DNA of 64,000 nt from Hyphomicrobiales bacterium (lineage in GTDB: Bacteria; Pseudomonadota; Alphaproteobacteria; Rhizobiales; Rhizobiaceae). Below the pieces are notes generated by a model. That model made no database searches, was not told the DNA's origin, and saw only the letters and a program-made list of their open reading frames with translations. The DNA lies in the NCBI GenBank assembly GCA_900472575.1, contig UCIV01000014.1, positions 92,682 to 156,681 of the forward strand, written 5' to 3'. The position numbers were made by a program, and so were the translations under genes. Below, piece after piece: positions 56,366 through 64,000 of the stretch. Every line of letters starts with the position of its first letter. The stretch's first letter is position 1.

Positions 56366-56917
56366 CCGGCCCGCGGGAAAACCAGCTGCCGATAAGCCTC
56401 CAGCGGACACATTACGCCGTCGAGCCTTCAACCACGAGCGAATTGACCCAGGCACTCCGAGAGTTGCTTTATCTGCGTGATTTTCCGCCCACAACCCACT
56501 CGACGTCTGGCTGCTCCACGCGAATTTTACAACAGTGCATAAGATTACTCCGATAACGGGTATTCCGGTGTCAGGAAGCATTTTACAGGCGTTTCAAGCG
56601 CCGTTGCGCGCATCAGAACATCAGCGAATTGCGTCCATCCTCTGCCCGGATCAAGGGAAGCGGTTGCCTTGACGGTCTCAGATAAAAGCCGATCCGTATT
56701 GGTGGCATAGCTACCACACCACACGCCCGCGATGACCAGGCAAAATTAATCAACCATAAATTGATTTTCCGCATGTTTACGCGTCAATATTTCTGGCACT
56801 CAGTTGGACGCTGATCGAGGAGTGTCGTGTGTCACGATCTGCATCCAAGCGGCTCGACGACCGGATACGCGCGCCTGCGAAATGGCAGTAGATCGACCAT
56901 AGGCGAAAGAAGTGCCG
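56366..56917. other. Long intergenic region before jetA
   Basis: About 550 bp with no convincing gene. Base composition falls towards the right. On the minus strand 56412-56462 reads SAWVNSLVVEGSTA-stop, which resembles the end of a LacI-type regulator, but stops and shifts upstream make it at most a relic. A dyad AATCAA-N7-TTGATT sits at 56748-56766. This marks the junction between the metabolic block and the defence cassette. Confidence 0.55.
56748..56766. promoter_or_regulatory. Inverted repeat upstream of jetA
   Basis: AATCAA-CCATAAA-TTGATT is a perfect 6-bp-arm dyad about 150 bp before jetA in an AT-rich stretch. Its right arm could double as a -35 element (TTGATT), with CAATAT (56785-56790) as a poor -10 at 18 bp. 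Candidate promoter or operator of the jet operon. Confidence 0.3.
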
Positions 56918-58429
56918 ATGCTGTTTGGAAAATTGCACGCCGACATATTCACGGTGTTCTCAGGCTCCAACAGACATATCTATGAGAACGTCATCGCCAA
57001 AATTTACGAGCGTTTTTATCAGGCCGACCTGTATTTTCCCAGTCAGAACGACTTGCTCACGCTGATCTACGATCAATTGGCGGAACAGCCTCACCTGTGG
57101 AGAGATGACGAAAGACCTATCGTGCTGGATCAGCTTGCAACGGGAAGAGGCCGCCGGATCCGGCGGCGCCGCAACGAGAAAGCCGATTCGATCGCCAGCA
57201 GCGACGCTATGATGCGAGCTCGGCATATCTATTACCGCCTTATAGCAACCGGCTGGCTTGAGCCGATCCACTATGGTTTGAAGATCACCGTCGACATGCC
57301 ACCCGGTGCAATGCGCCTTGCGGAATTCCTGAGTGGCTTGACTGCCGGCGTTTCGGAACAGCTCGGCGGCCTGGTGGTGCAGGTAAAAACCAACCTCGAC
57401 CATCTGCAACTGAACGCCCGTGAAAATGCGCTGGGTCTGCACAAGGCCGCACGCGATGCCGCCTCTTTCGGACGATACATGCGCAGCGTCCTGTCGGCCC
57501 TGCGCGAAATCGACAAACAGGTCGTTGCCAGCGAAAACATCAGCGACCGCCTCAAGCACTATTTCGAAGATTTCGTCGAGCGGGTTCTGCTGCAGGACTA
57601 TGCCGCAATAACGACAACCTCTCATCCATACCGCTATCGTTACAGAATTATCGAGGCACTCAACACGCTTGAGGATAACATCGCGGATATCGGAGCGATC
57701 GCGGATGCCTATCCGGAAGCGCGTCTTTCAACCGAGATTGCCAGTGCCCGCGAACTGGTTCACGACGACCTGCAGCGTATCCGCAACGTCTTCGACCAGA
57801 TAGAAGATGCTTTCGAAGCCATTCAGCAGCATCGGGCAAGACTTGAGACCCGATTGCGCAATACCGTGCGATATGCCGGACGCCGCAGCGGCGGCTTTCT
57901 TCTTCGCAGCAGCTCGGTCCTGCTCCGGCTCGACAAACTGATTGCCGCAGGCAGGGCAGAGGCCACGATACCGGGCATGATCGAGCCTCGCCTGCCGCCT
58001 CTCTCGCCTTTTCTTCTCGCCCGCCCGCGCAATGCGCGCCAGCCGATTGTCAGCGACGTACTGGCGCTTCCGCCGGTCGATCCAGTCTGGGAACTGAGAA
58101 AACATCTCGAACGTATTTATATGCAAAGGCTGGCCGTCAGACCCGAACAGGTCATGCATTTCCTCGAAAGTCGAGTATCCGCGATTGGTGAAACCCGGGC
58201 CAGCCGCTTCCGGATCGACACGATCGACGATTTCCTGGCTTTCGAGGCACTACGTTTGATCGCCCATTCGAATGCGCCGGAAAAGCCGAGCGACAATCCA
58301 TTGGCCAATCTCCTTGCTACCCGGTTCATTCTCACACCGGTGGCCGATGCAATCGTCGACAATGACTGGCTGCAATGCGCGGACTTCAGCGTTGCCCGCA
58401 CCCGCTCCAACACATACCGGGAAAACTGA
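56918..58429 (+). CDS. jetA: Wadjet system subunit JetA (MukF/MksF-like kleisin)
   Basis: 503-aa kleisin-type subunit of the Wadjet condensin-like complex, which binds the JetC heads and JetB. It begins MLFGKLHADIFTVFSGSNRHIYENVIAKIYERF, with helical, charged sequence throughout and a long predicted coiled region around residues 255-315 (HDDLQRIRNVFDQIEDAFEAIQQHRARLETRLRN). The assignment rests on length, position and the three downstream genes, since kleisins diverge fast. The ATG at 56918 follows GAAAGAAG; a GTG at 56912 is an alternative. jetB starts 1 bp after its stop. Confidence 0.85.
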   Translation: MLFGKLHADIFTVFSGSNRHIYENVIAKIYERFYQADLYFPSQNDLLTLIYDQLAEQPHLWRDDERPIVLDQLATGRGRRIRRRRNEKADSIASSDAMMRARHIYYRLIATGWLEPIHYGLKITVDMPPGAMRLAEFLSGLTAGVSEQLGGLVVQVKTNLDHLQLNARENALGLHKAARDAASFGRYMRSVLSALREIDKQVVASENISDRLKHYFEDFVERVLLQDYAAITTTSHPYRYRYRIIEALNTLEDNIADIGAIADAYPEARLSTEIASARELVHDDLQRIRNVFDQIEDAFEAIQQHRARLETRLRNTVRYAGRRSGGFLLRSSSVLLRLDKLIAAGRAEATIPGMIEPRLPPLSPFLLARPRNARQPIVSDVLALPPVDPVWELRKHLERIYMQRLAVRPEQVMHFLESRVSAIGETRASRFRIDTIDDFLAFEALRLIAHSNAPEKPSDNPLANLLATRFILTPVADAIVDNDWLQCADFSVARTRSNTYREN

Positions 58430-58430
58430 G

Positions 58431-59072
58431 ATGCTCATCGAATTCCGTAATCTGGGTGAACGCGACCCGAAACGTCTGGAGCGCGTCACCCATGTGATCA
58501 ATCACTTGCTGCGCCATCAGTTCTTTCATCTCGACGACCGCGGCGCGCCCGGCATGATGGAGACGCTCCTGCGGCCGGACATTGAAAAACTCGTGGCAAG
58601 CTATTTCGAAGTCGCGGGTTATCGCCTCGTGGTGCGCGACATAGAAGGCTGGGCCGGCATTCTTCCCGATACGGAAGTCATCACCGGCCCGCGGATGCGA
58701 ATTGACGAGACGCTGGTTCTTCTCCTCATGCGCCGGCTTTGGGGCGAAGGCGATCTCGGAAAATACGGAAACATGCTGACAACGCTCAACGAGGCTTACG
58801 ACGCCTATCAGGACATGGTGGGCGGCAGCCGCAGGCCTGCGCTGGGAATAACCGAATTCAGAAATCTCGTACAATCCCTCGAAAGACGGGCGATCGTCAG
58901 GCTTGGCGAATATGATGACGAAGCGCATGACATGCCCCTCACTATCCGGGCTCTCGTCGACACGGTGAGTGGCACGCAGCACCTGACTGGCGTCGAACAA
59001 CTCCTGTCTGGTCCGGATTTTCAGGACAATGACGAAGAACTTTCCGAGGAAGACAAGGATGCCGCCGAATGA
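58431..59072 (+). CDS. jetB: Wadjet system subunit JetB (MukE/MksE-like)
   Basis: 213-aa helical winged-helix protein of the MksE type (DUF4194-like by length and pattern), with the core ETLLRPDIEKLVASYFEVAGYRLVVRD and DETLVLLLMRRLWGEG. The C-terminus is acidic (EELSEEDKDAAE). It bridges JetA and the JetC heads in the loop-extruding complex. It overlaps jetC by 4 bp (ATGA), supporting fixed stoichiometry. Confidence 0.87.
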   Translation: MLIEFRNLGERDPKRLERVTHVINHLLRHQFFHLDDRGAPGMMETLLRPDIEKLVASYFEVAGYRLVVRDIEGWAGILPDTEVITGPRMRIDETLVLLLMRRLWGEGDLGKYGNMLTTLNEAYDAYQDMVGGSRRPALGITEFRNLVQSLERRAIVRLGEYDDEAHDMPLTIRALVDTVSGTQHLTGVEQLLSGPDFQDNDEELSEEDKDAAE

Positions 59073-62000
59073 TGCAGCTCAGCCGTATCTCGCTGGTGCA
59101 ATGGCACCTCTTCCACAGAGAAGACCTCGACATTTCCGGCAATAGTGCAATTCTCGGCCAGAACACGTCGGGAAAATCGACGCTGATCGACCTTATCCAG
59201 GCCGTCATGGCCGGGGGCTCCACTCGCTACTATCGTTTCAACCGCTCTGCGGGCGAAACCGGCAGCAGCCGATCGGAACGGACCTTGCGCGGTTACTGCC
59301 TGGGACAGCTGAATGAACACCACGTCCTTCGCGAGCAATCCGTCACCCATATAGCGCTCGTCTTCGATGATCCCGATGGCCTGCGCAAACCCGTCAGCAT
59401 AGGGCTTTGCATAGAGGCATCGGCCACCGAGGATGCCCAGGTCGTCGGCCGTTATGTCGCCCAGGGAGTCCGTGTTCACACCGATATGCTGATCGAGGAT
59501 TTGCCCGACGGGCAACAAAGATCGGCATCTTGGCCACTTGTCCGCTCAAGGCTTGAACAGGCCTGCGCGGAACAGGGAACCACGCTTCTCAGACCGGACG
59601 TCGCGCGCAATTTCATCCGCGAATATATGCGCCTTCTTTTTACCGGCCGCCGGCACGGCGATCCGGAACGTTTCATCCGCGCTTTCATAACCGCCCTGTC
59701 TTTCGAAGAGATGCGGTCGGTTGAGGATTTCGTGCGACGTTTCCTACTGGAAAAGGATGACATCGACATCGGTGAATTGCGGGAATCGATCCAGCGATAC
59801 CGCGATATCCAGAAGGACATCCACGAACTGGAGCGACGCCTTGAAGCGTTGCGCATCATGCAGAAGCTGGTTGGCGAATATGTGGTCCTGCTCGAACAGG
59901 AAGATATTGCCCGTGGTGTCGAAAGGCTGGCGGGACTCATCGAATCCGGTGCGGCATTTGTTGCAAAACTTCGCACACTCCGCCGGATGACTGTCGAGCT
60001 TGAACACGTGGGGTCGGAAATCACCCGCCTTGATGACGAACACAAACTGCTTGTCGAAGACGAGGAAATCCTTCAGGCGCAAATCGCCGCACAGGACGTG
60101 ACCTCGCAGAAATCCTTGCTGACCGCAGGACTCAGGTTGAAGGAACAGGCCCGCTCTGCCACGGCGACCCGGCTGCAACAACGGTTTGTGGATACGATAC
60201 GCGCGGTATCCCTTCTCGATTATCGCGAAAAGCTGGCGCCCCTGAAACTCGGGCGGTTATTCGAGACACTCGACACCATTCGCCTGAAAACCGGAGATCA
60301 CAGCCCACCCGCATGGCCCCGTAACCCGACAGAAATGGAGCATCTGATCGAAGCCGCCAGAGCGCAGGCGGGTTCGAGCCAGACCAAGTTGCTGGAGCGG
60401 CGCGACGAGGCAATCACCTGGCGCAAGAACCTCGAGACAGAGCTGAAAGGGTTACAGGACCGATTGCAGGACGCACGCTCGGGCCAGGTGCCGCTGGAGG
60501 CGGCGACGGCGAGACTTATCAGCGCCTTGCAAAGAGAGGGCATGCGTCCACGCGCCCTGTGCCAAGTCACCGAAATCATCGACGAAAACTGGCGTTATGC
60601 CGCGGAGGCATTGCTTGCCCGCGACCGCGAAGCCATCATCGTCGATCCGGAACATGCCGCGCGCGCTGTCGAAATCCTGCGGGCCGACAGAAACGGTTTC
60701 CGCGGCTGCCGCGTCATCAACACGCGACGTCTTGCAACAAGGACACTGGAAGCACAACCCGGCTCGCTTGCAGGCGTCATGAAGAGCGACGATCCGCTTG
60801 CAGCCGCCTTCATCGATTTCCGTATTGGAAAAGTGCGCCTTGCCCATACCCAGTCAGAGCTCATGGACGGCGGCCGTGCCATCATGAAGGACGGCACCTA
60901 TAACAATGATATAGTCGTGGAAGTCCTGCATGCTCAGGGCGGCCTGAAGATCGGCCGTGCTGCAGCGCCGCTGATGCAGGAGGATCTTGCAAGACAGGTC
61001 CAGGAGCAGCGCGGGCTGATCGACAATCATGTTCAGAACGAGAAGTTCTATGACGACCTGGCAAGGCGGCTGGAGGCCTTGATGCAACCGGTCGAGGCTG
61101 CCGACCAATTGGAAAGCCTCGCTTCTGAAATCAACCAGCTTGATGAAAAACGTGCAGATCTGCAGCAACAGATCGATCGGGTCGTGTCGAGCATAGATCC
61201 GGCTCTCAGGGCTGCTCTTGAACAGATAAAGCAGAGATTGCGAAACGTCCGGGACGACAGAAGTGAATGCCTGGTAAAACGCGGCCAGCTCACGGCCGGT
61301 CTGACAGAAATACGCCTTACGCTCGGTGGTGTTGGAAACCAGCTTGGATCACGGGCCCATTTTTCAATGCGCCGCGACCTCTTTCGCCAGAGAATTCGAA
61401 ATCGCGCCCAACTCGCCGCACTTCGGGAAACATATCTTGCCCAGCGCCCCAAAATCCTTGCCAACGTCATAACGGATATGAGGAAACGCGCGGAAGACAC
61501 AAAGGACGAAGCTCGCGCCTGCGAAGGAGAGCTGCGCGATGCTCTTACACATTATCGGCTGAACTTCGATAACACCGCGCCGTTGATCGGACCTGCGACC
61601 ATCTCGACCGAGATCAGGGCCTGGATCGAAACCAATACCGCAATGCTGGAGGCAAACGAGCTGATCCGCTACAGGCAGCAGGCGGATGAAGCAGCAAGCC
61701 AGATCAGCCGCCTTCTGCGAACAGCTTTCGTGCAAGAACTCAACAACCGCTTCAACAAGCTGGCCGGCGAACTCGACACGCTTGCCCGGGCGCTGAAATC
61801 CCGCCCCTTCAATCACGAGATCTATACGCTGAATGCCCGTCCGAAGCCTGAACTATCGGGCCTTTATCAGCTGGCACAGGCAAGTCAAGATGACGAGAGC
61901 GTCTTCGAATCCCTGTTCAGCCATGAAGCGCCGCGCGACCAGCAACATGCACAAGCCCTGGCAGAGGTCGAAAGGCTGTTGAACGACGAGACTCTGGATT

Positions 62001-62533
62001 TCACCGTCTACCAGGATTACCGGAACTATTATTCGTTCGACCTGACGACACGCAACATCGAGACGGGTCTGCAAACCAGCTACGAACGCCGCAAGGGTAC
62101 GGCAAGCGGCGCAGAGCGCCAGGTGCCCTATTACGTCATCATTGGTGCGGCACTGGCAAGTATCTACCATAGCGCAGGTCGACACACCGAACGGGCGGAT
62201 TTCGGGCTTGGACTTGCCGTTTTTGATGAAGCATTCAGCAAGATGGATGGTCCAAACCAGCGCACCCTGCTCGGCTTCTACAGCGATATCGGCCTGCAGG
62301 TCGTGATTGCGGCGCCGTCGGAAAAACGTGCCGTCGTTTACGAAAACATGGACAGTATCGCCGACGTCTTTCGTCACGGCAATGCGGCAACGACCGAGTT
62401 CATCCGGATCAAAACCTATGCGCAGGACCTTATGCGTGCCGGCAATCCACAATACATGACCGACGCCCAGCTGGCTGACCGAATAAAGGCCAGCAGCTCG
62501 GAACTTCCTGCCGGCCTGGATACGGGCACATGA
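59069..62533 (+). CDS. jetC: Wadjet system SMC-like ATPase JetC (MksB/MukB-like)
   Basis: 1154-aa SMC-family ATPase. The N-terminal head has Walker A GQNTSGKST (residues 30-38). Two long coiled-coil arms (about 230-430 and 640-870) flank a middle domain (about 470-640) that would be the hinge. The C-terminal head holds the signature SGAERQ (about 1011-1016) and Walker B LAVFDEAFSKMD (about 1046-1057), with the catalytic Glu in DE. In Wadjet it extrudes DNA loops and with JetD cuts small closed circular DNA. It overlaps jetD by 4 bp. Confidence 0.93.
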   Translation: MMQLSRISLVQWHLFHREDLDISGNSAILGQNTSGKSTLIDLIQAVMAGGSTRYYRFNRSAGETGSSRSERTLRGYCLGQLNEHHVLREQSVTHIALVFDDPDGLRKPVSIGLCIEASATEDAQVVGRYVAQGVRVHTDMLIEDLPDGQQRSASWPLVRSRLEQACAEQGTTLLRPDVARNFIREYMRLLFTGRRHGDPERFIRAFITALSFEEMRSVEDFVRRFLLEKDDIDIGELRESIQRYRDIQKDIHELERRLEALRIMQKLVGEYVVLLEQEDIARGVERLAGLIESGAAFVAKLRTLRRMTVELEHVGSEITRLDDEHKLLVEDEEILQAQIAAQDVTSQKSLLTAGLRLKEQARSATATRLQQRFVDTIRAVSLLDYREKLAPLKLGRLFETLDTIRLKTGDHSPPAWPRNPTEMEHLIEAARAQAGSSQTKLLERRDEAITWRKNLETELKGLQDRLQDARSGQVPLEAATARLISALQREGMRPRALCQVTEIIDENWRYAAEALLARDREAIIVDPEHAARAVEILRADRNGFRGCRVINTRRLATRTLEAQPGSLAGVMKSDDPLAAAFIDFRIGKVRLAHTQSELMDGGRAIMKDGTYNNDIVVEVLHAQGGLKIGRAAAPLMQEDLARQVQEQRGLIDNHVQNEKFYDDLARRLEALMQPVEAADQLESLASEINQLDEKRADLQQQIDRVVSSIDPALRAALEQIKQRLRNVRDDRSECLVKRGQLTAGLTEIRLTLGGVGNQLGSRAHFSMRRDLFRQRIRNRAQLAALRETYLAQRPKILANVITDMRKRAEDTKDEARACEGELRDALTHYRLNFDNTAPLIGPATISTEIRAWIETNTAMLEANELIRYRQQADEAASQISRLLRTAFVQELNNRFNKLAGELDTLARALKSRPFNHEIYTLNARPKPELSGLYQLAQASQDDESVFESLFSHEAPRDQQHAQALAEVERLLNDETLDFTVYQDYRNYYSFDLTTRNIETGLQTSYERRKGTASGAERQVPYYVIIGAALASIYHSAGRHTERADFGLGLAVFDEAFSKMDGPNQRTLLGFYSDIGLQVVIAAPSEKRAVVYENMDSIADVFRHGNAATTEFIRIKTYAQDLMRAGNPQYMTDAQLADRIKASSSELPAGLDTGT

Positions 62534-63717
62534 AACACATAAGCTTCGGGGATGCCGGCAAGCTTCTCGCAAACCTGCTCGACCGGTATGAGGCAAAACC
62601 GGGTGTGGCAGCTCTCTTCGGTTATGCAAACGAAGCAGCCTTTTCGAGCGTGGAGGCGCGTGATCGTTTCATCGAGACACTCCGCAAGGCCGAGAAGCTG
62701 GGGGCGGTGAAACTGGAGAATGCAAGAGCTTCCGCCGACATGGCCCTGCGGATCAGGCTTGTCGATGTAGACGTCCTCTATCGTCATCTTGGCCGGGTGC
62801 CTTCCCACCATCAGGTCCATACCCTGCTGACCGATTTCTACGAGCTTCCGAACCTGCCCGAAACGGCGCGGGAGGTGCTCGACGAAATCGGCGCGGCCTG
62901 GTCACGTAATGTCCGGAAATTCGGGATCATGCCGAATGATACGGCGAACCTGAAGGATGTGTTGCTGCTTGCTCGCGGTTTACAGGAACGGGCAAGCGAC
63001 CCGGCCGCTGTCGCAATCGATTTCCGCAGCTTTTGCCGTTCCGTCAATACCGGCAGCAAGGCGCTCGACCATCTGGCCGCAAGCGTGGTCGCCATCCATT
63101 CTCGCCTCTATCCCGGTCAGCGAACACCCGAAAGCCTCGACACGAACGAGGCTCTGGCCACATTCGGCGTTTCGCGAATGCCGCAGCCGCTTCAGCTCAG
63201 CGGACCGATCGCAATCGATGGAGTAATACTGCCGCCGCTGTCCTATTACGGTTTTCCTCCCGATCAGGCCGCGACGATCGGGCTTTCCCATGCTGTCGAC
63301 TATGTCCTGACGATCGAAAACTACACATCCTTCATTCGCCATGCCCGTGAATGCAACGGTAGCCAGAAAGGCCTTGTCCTCTACACCGCCGGCTTCCCCG
63401 CCCGTAGCCATCTCCGGCAAATCATTCGCCTTTGTCACGAAGCCGGTACCGCCTGCTACCACTGGGGCGATCTCGATGCAGGCGGGGTGCGGATCTTCAG
63501 GCATATCGAAAAAGCATTGCAGGCGCAGGGCGTGCAATTGCAGCCGCATCTGATGGACGCTGCTATTCTTACACAATATGGTGTCGCTGCGGTGGGCAGG
63601 TCCCCCCTCCCTCCGCAAGGTGCCTCCGGCAGTGCAATTGAACATCTATGGTGCGCGCTGAGGGAAACCGGGCTGGTTCTCGAGCAGGAAAGCCTATCAC
63701 CTCGTTTGCCGGGATAA
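62530..63717 (+). CDS. jetD: Wadjet system nuclease subunit JetD (TOPRIM fold)
   Basis: 395-aa subunit with an N-terminal DUF3322-like domain (about 1-190) and a C-terminal DUF2220/TOPRIM-type domain. The TOPRIM acid residues look intact: Glu in VLTIENYTSF (about residue 264) and the Asp pair in WGDLDAGGVRIF (about 313-315). JetD is the metal-dependent nuclease that cleaves plasmids once JetABC has reeled them in. It closes the operon; no partner gene follows before the terminator. Confidence 0.92.
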   Translation: MKHISFGDAGKLLANLLDRYEAKPGVAALFGYANEAAFSSVEARDRFIETLRKAEKLGAVKLENARASADMALRIRLVDVDVLYRHLGRVPSHHQVHTLLTDFYELPNLPETAREVLDEIGAAWSRNVRKFGIMPNDTANLKDVLLLARGLQERASDPAAVAIDFRSFCRSVNTGSKALDHLAASVVAIHSRLYPGQRTPESLDTNEALATFGVSRMPQPLQLSGPIAIDGVILPPLSYYGFPPDQAATIGLSHAVDYVLTIENYTSFIRHARECNGSQKGLVLYTAGFPARSHLRQIIRLCHEAGTACYHWGDLDAGGVRIFRHIEKALQAQGVQLQPHLMDAAILTQYGVAAVGRSPLPPQGASGSAIEHLWCALRETGLVLEQESLSPRLPG

Positions 63718-63950
63718 GGGGGCGTTTGACACATTGCCGCTAACTTCGCGGTCTATTTCGGCAACAGGATATTCTCATCAACATAGAAAGCCTTGATGCA
63801 GAACCCTAAGCCGAAGCGGAGGCTGACTGGAAGATGCTACAAGTTTGTTTTTGTTGCTGTGGCAGGGCGTTGAGGTTTTTTGTCCCCGATCCTCGGTGAC
63901 TGTCGTGTTATTCTTGTCGTCGGCGGAGTACAGTGACCGTTTACCAAAAC
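63718..63950. other. Non-coding gap between jetD and the tRNA terminator
   Basis: About 230 bp with no supported gene, T-rich in places (a TTTTTTG run near 63874). No T-ended hairpin directly follows jetD. A 25-codon open frame (63796-63873) is too short and unsupported. Confidence 0.5.
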
Positions 63951-63982
63951 AAAAAAGCCGCCTTGAGGGCGGCATTTTTGTT
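63951..63982. terminator. Bidirectional rho-independent terminator
   Basis: GCCGCC-TTGAG-GGCGGC (63957-63973) is flanked by A-run on the left and ATTTTTG on the right. On the minus strand it reads as a stem followed by TTTTTTG, so it ends the leftward tRNA transcript. On the plus strand it ends jet transcription. Confidence 0.85.
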
Positions 63983-64000
63983 TGGTTGCGGGGGCAGGAT
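63983..64000 (-). tRNA. tRNA 3' end, probably initiator tRNA-fMet (5' part outside window)
   Basis: The reverse complement reads ATCCTGCCCCCGCAACCA: the 3' strand of the T-arm, an acceptor strand CCCCGCA, discriminator A and encoded CCA. The A at position 72 (followed by A73) matches the unpaired C1-A72 signature of bacterial initiator tRNAs. The rest lies beyond the right edge, so the anticodon is unseen. Confidence 0.7.

Noticed and set aside
56412..56462. Possible C-terminus of a LacI-family regulator on the minus strand
   Set aside because: Only about 14 residues before a stop or shift; kept as a low-interest note, not as a pseudogene.
63796..63873. A 25-codon Lys/Arg-rich open frame after jetD
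   Set aside because: No clear ribosome-binding site and too short to support without conservation.

Overview
The window looks like a piece of a Rhizobiaceae (Agrobacterium/Rhizobium-type alphaproteobacterium) chromosome. The reasons are high-GC coding sequence, a dense run of solute-uptake ABC transporters with linked catabolic genes, many GntR/LacI/AraC/IclR/LysR regulators, tight ATGA/GTGA gene overlaps, and the 3' end of what reads as an initiator tRNA at the right edge. No species call is possible from sequence alone.

Layout. (1) 1-2719, leftward: a DapA/NanA-family aldolase, an FCD/GntR regulator and the start of a Tat-exported sugar-binding protein whose operon runs off the left edge. 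(2) 2922-4444: a zinc-type alcohol dehydrogenase/quinone reductase divergent from an HxlR regulator, with a palindrome just before the regulator's start. (3) 4458-12525: an AraC regulator divergent from a pectin-oligomer operon (two permeases, ATPase, binding protein, intracellular GH28, GH105). (4) 12579-23533: a cluster for D-amino-acid-containing peptides (M19 dipeptidase, five-gene peptide ABC transporter, DAP-like D-aminopeptidase, LysR regulator, D-amino-acid transaminase, DmpA-type aminopeptidase). (5) 23789-31179: a MalFGK-type ABC operon ending in a natural fusion of glycerophosphodiester phosphodiesterase and a LacI-type repressor, then an inositol-monophosphatase-family phosphatase, with a 14-bp LacI-like operator upstream. 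(6) 31232-44620: a cluster with sulfur chemistry (BisC-like molybdoenzyme, FCD regulator, peptide ABC transporter, M20-like protein with altered metal ligands, ornithine cyclodeaminase family protein, rhodanese, SDR, D-cysteine desulfhydrase-like enzyme); two divergent promoters share an ATATAT-N-ATATAT palindrome. (7) 44741-56365: a second peptide ABC operon with an FAD amine/amino-acid oxidase, divergent from hyuA-hyuB and an IclR regulator; the shared promoter region carries four boxes on a 31-bp register. (8) 56918-63717: a complete jetABCD (Wadjet) anti-plasmid SMC system, followed by a bidirectional terminator and the tRNA end.

How it works together: regions 1-7 are scavenging modules, each pairing an importer with cytoplasmic enzymes and a local regulator. 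Region 8 is a defence cassette beside a tRNA gene, a common place for accessory DNA, though no integrase or att repeat is visible. The most unusual items are the GDPD-LacI fusion, the phased four-box regulatory array, and the M20-family protein lacking canonical metal ligands.
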